6,612 nt of DNA, taken from Myxococcota bacterium. GTDB taxonomy: Bacteria > Myxococcota_A > UBA9160 > PR03. Each line of letters starts with the position of its first letter. Position 1 is the stretch's first letter. The stretch is from NCBI GenBank assembly GCA_025453505.1, contig JALOQG010000163.1:1-6612 (forward strand), in the 5' to 3' direction. Below, one piece after another: positions 4,818-6,612 of this stretch. Under the pieces are notes generated by a model. It did not search any database, was not told the origin of the DNA, and saw only the letters and a program-made list of their open reading frames with translations. The position numbers and the translations under genes were made by a program.

Positions 4818-6064
4818 AGCGGCTCGCTCGCTGGGTGGCGGCCGTCGCATGTCTCGCGGCGTTCGAGGCGCGCGCGGATCTCTACGTGTGGGTCGACGCA
4901 GACGGTGAGACGCACGTCACCGACGACCCGGACGCGGTGCCCGCCGAGGCGAAGCCGCTCCCCGGAGCGGATGCCGGCGTCGGATCGCTGTGGGGCGGAC
5001 GGCTGCGCGGACCCGAGCCACGCGCCGCGTCGCGCGATCGCAGCGAGGCGGACCGCCGCCGCGATCGCATCGTCGAGGGCGCGCTCGACGATCTGCGTCG
5101 TGGCGAGAGCGCGCGTGCCGCGGCCGCGCTCGAGAGCGTGCTGCGCGACGACCCGCGCAACCCGGAAGCGCACTGGTATCTCGCCGAGCTCGATCGCCGC
5201 CGCGGCCGATTCGACTCCGCCGCCCGACACCTCGAGGCGTTTCTCGCGCACGCGGGCGACGCGTACGAGACGTGGCGCGCGACGGCGGAGCGGCGGCTGC
5301 GCGGGATCGCGGCGGAGTCGAGTCTCGCCGGAGCGGGGGAGGGGCCGCTGCGCCTCGTTGCCCTCGAAAGCCCGCACTTCCGCGTGCACTACGACGCGCG
5401 CCTCGGCGAGGCGTCGCCCGGCTACGCGCGCACCGTGCTCGGGTTTCTCGACGAGGCGTATCGATCCGTCGTGTCGCGGCTCGGTGTCGCTCCGCGCGAG
5501 TCGACCGGTGTGGTGCTGTACGCGAAGGCCGCCTATCTCGCAGCGCACCGCCACCGCTTCTCGTTCCCGACCGTCGGGTTCTTCGACGGCCGCATCCACG
5601 TCGCGAGCGCTGCGCACCCCGAGACCGAGCTGCGTTCGCTGCTCTTCCACGAGTTCACGCATGCCGTCTTCGCCGAACGCACCGGCGGCGACCGCCCCTA
5701 CTGGCTGAACGAAGGACTCGCCGAACTCTCCGAGCGTGCGTCGCGCGGCGAGGCCGCGCTCTCGCGCAGCGAGCGGATGGCGCTCGCCCAGCGCATCGAG
5801 TCCGGCACCTGGATTCCGCTCGCTCGACTCGCGCCCGGCTTCGGCGGACTCGACGAGGACGGCGCGCGCATCGCGTATCTCGAGGCCACGGCCGCTGCGG
5901 CCGCGCTCGAAGCGCGTCTCGGCCGCGCAGGCATCGGCAAGCTGCTCGACGCGATCGGCGCCGGTGCTGATCCCGACGTGGCCTTGCGCACGCTCGCAGG
6001 CCTCGACACGGCCGGCCTCGATGCCGACCTGCAGCGCACGATCGCCGTCGAGTTCCCGCGCTGA
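4814..6064 (+). CDS. Secreted DUF4124/TPR protein with HExxH zinc-metallopeptidase-like domain
   Basis: 416-aa predicted exported protein. Residues 1-21 are a Sec signal peptide (KR start, hydrophobic VAAVACLAAF, cleavage after ARA). Residues 22-38 (DLYVWVDADGETHVTDD) match the start of a DUF4124 domain. Residues 88-145 form about two TPR helix pairs (RRGESARAAAALESVLRDDP, then WYLAELDRRRGRFDSAARHL). Residues about 180-416 resemble a gluzincin peptidase (Peptidase_MA-like): H279-E-F-T-H283 and WLNEG with E300, giving two His ligands, catalytic E280 and the third ligand. It is probably periplasmic or outer-surface. The substrate is unknown; the motif set is complete, so activity is plausible. 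A lipoprotein reading through C13 is less likely because the lipobox is poor. It is coupled to moaB by a GTGA overlap although no link of this family to molybdenum cofactor synthesis is known to me. Confidence 0.82.
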   Translation: MKRLARWVAAVACLAAFEARADLYVWVDADGETHVTDDPDAVPAEAKPLPGADAGVGSLWGGRLRGPEPRAASRDRSEADRRRDRIVEGALDDLRRGESARAAAALESVLRDDPRNPEAHWYLAELDRRRGRFDSAARHLEAFLAHAGDAYETWRATAERRLRGIAAESSLAGAGEGPLRLVALESPHFRVHYDARLGEASPGYARTVLGFLDEAYRSVVSRLGVAPRESTGVVLYAKAAYLAAHRHRFSFPTVGFFDGRIHVASAAHPETELRSLLFHEFTHAVFAERTGGDRPYWLNEGLAELSERASRGEAALSRSERMALAQRIESGTWIPLARLAPGFGGLDEDGARIAYLEATAAAAALEARLGRAGIGKLLDAIGAGADPDVALRTLAGLDTAGLDADLQRTIAVEFPR

Positions 6065-6076
6065 GCGCTGCGGGGC

Positions 6077-6082
6077 TACAGT
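6077..6082 (+). promoter_or_regulatory. TACAGT: possible -10 box just before the M20D gene
   Basis: TACAGT matches four of six -10 positions and ends 6 nt before ATG 6089. The only -35 candidate is poor (TTCCCG at 6053-6058, spacer 18). It is listed because the same arrangement recurs before holB and moaDE. Confidence 0.25.
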
Positions 6083-6088
6083 CGCCTC

Positions 6089-6612
6089 ATGCCGGAACTG
6101 CGAGAAATCCTCCTCGACGAAGCCCGCGGCGAACTCGAGCGCAGCGTCGCGCTGCGCCGCCGCCTCCACGAACGACCGGAACTCGGACTGGTGCTGCCCG
6201 AGACGCAACGCGCGGTGCTCGAGGCGCTCGGCGATCTCGATCTCGAGATCGCGACCGGCGGCGAGACGAGCGCGGTCGTGGCGACGCTGCGCGGCGCGCG
6301 CCCGGGTCCGACGATCCTGCTGCGCGCCGACATGGACGCGCTGCCGATGCGCGAGGAGACGGATCTCCCCTTCGCGTCGCGCGAGGACGGGCGCATGCAC
6401 GCGTGCGGGCACGATGCGCACGTCGCGATGCTGGCGGGCGCAGCGCGCCTGCTCGCGCGCCGGCGCGCGGCGTTCGCCGGCACGGTGAAGCTGCTCTTCC
6501 AGCCGGGCGAGGAGGGCCACGCGGGCGCGCGCGTGCTGATCGGCGAAGGACTGCTCGACGCAGCGCCGCGCGTGGATGCGGCGTTCGCGATCCACGTCGA
6601 TTCGTCCCTGCC
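6089..6612 (+). CDS. M20D-family amidohydrolase (hippurate / N-acyl-amino-acid hydrolase type), 3' end cut off
   Basis: First 174 codons of a di-metal peptidase family M20 subfamily D enzyme; members cleave N-acyl or indole-acetyl amino acids and usually have about 390-430 residues. Seen: RRRLHERPELG (23-33), RADMDALPM (79-87), MHACGHDAH (103-111) and FQPGEEG (137-143). Expected ligands are C106, H108 and E142, with E141 as catalytic base and H169 (AIHVDSSLP) as a candidate fourth; the final His would be outside the window. A cysteine in the ACGHD motif is the mark of M20D rather than other M20 groups. Substrate cannot be told. ATG 6089 starts 24 bp after the preceding stop with no clear ribosome site. 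A TACAGT box ends 6 nt before the ATG, so it may be transcribed independently as a near-leaderless message. Confidence 0.9.
   Translation, partial: MPELREILLDEARGELERSVALRRRLHERPELGLVLPETQRAVLEALGDLDLEIATGGETSAVVATLRGARPGPTILLRADMDALPMREETDLPFASREDGRMHACGHDAHVAMLAGAARLLARRRAAFAGTVKLLFQPGEEGHAGARVLIGEGLLDAAPRVDAAFAIHVDSSL

Noticed and set aside
6236..6249. 14-bp palindrome CGATCTCGAGATCG in the M20D gene
   Set aside because: Short and built from repeated GATC/TCGA codon pairs; expected by chance in this sequence.
4208..6595. A minus-strand open frame of 795 codons
   Set aside because: It lies antisense to moaDE, moaB, the metallopeptidase and the M20D gene, all of which have clear family motifs. 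The product is Arg/Ala/Glu-rich with no recognisable domain, typical of open antisense frames in GC-rich DNA.
1..6612. Search by eye for CRISPR arrays, tRNA or rRNA genes, insertion sequences and attachment sites
   Set aside because: No spaced direct repeats, cloverleaf-like segments, transposase motifs or terminal inverted repeats were found; the many GCGCGC runs reflect base composition.

Overview
The window is very GC-rich (about 70% by eye, not computed) and gene-dense, with GC-ending codons throughout. It encodes a Gram-negative-type gene set: a bactofilin, an exported protein with a DUF4124-like N-terminus, a zinc-module HolB, and sphingolipid enzymes. This fits a high-GC member of the Myxococcota or another deltaproteobacteria-like lineage, but no rRNA or marker gene here can settle the taxonomy. 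I see no tRNA, rRNA, CRISPR array, insertion sequence or other mobile element, and base composition looks uniform.

Left arm (1-1718, minus strand): a serine palmitoyltransferase-like alpha-oxoamine synthase is followed, 49 bp downstream, by the 5' part of holB (DNA polymerase III delta'), which runs off the left edge. A 113-bp divergent promoter region (1719-1831) separates the synthase from a plus-strand short-chain dehydrogenase. That dehydrogenase carries the signature of eukaryotic 3-ketodihydrosphingosine reductase (KDSR/TSC10). The two back-to-back genes would catalyse the first two steps of sphingoid-base synthesis: L-serine plus acyl-CoA to 3-ketosphinganine, then reduction to sphinganine. 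This is the most notable content of the window.

Middle (2642-3563): a bactofilin gene follows on the plus strand. It has its own excellent Shine-Dalgarno site and, upstream, a sequence closely resembling a FliA (sigma-28) flagellar-class promoter. It converges with a small Nfu-type Fe-S protein gene on the minus strand, and a strong hairpin between the two is a likely bidirectional terminator.

Right arm (3622-6612, plus strand): a MoaD-MoaE fusion (molybdopterin synthase in one chain), MoaB, a secreted DUF4124/TPR/HExxH zinc-metallopeptidase-like protein, and the start of an M20D amidohydrolase cut by the right edge. The first three are joined by 4-bp GTGA stop/start overlaps, so they form a tightly coupled operon. 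The fourth starts 24 bp after the third. The Nfu gene diverges from this operon across a 58-bp gap.

No gene-free stretch exceeds 300 bases; the longest gaps are 113 bp (1719-1831) and 109 bp (3188-3296).
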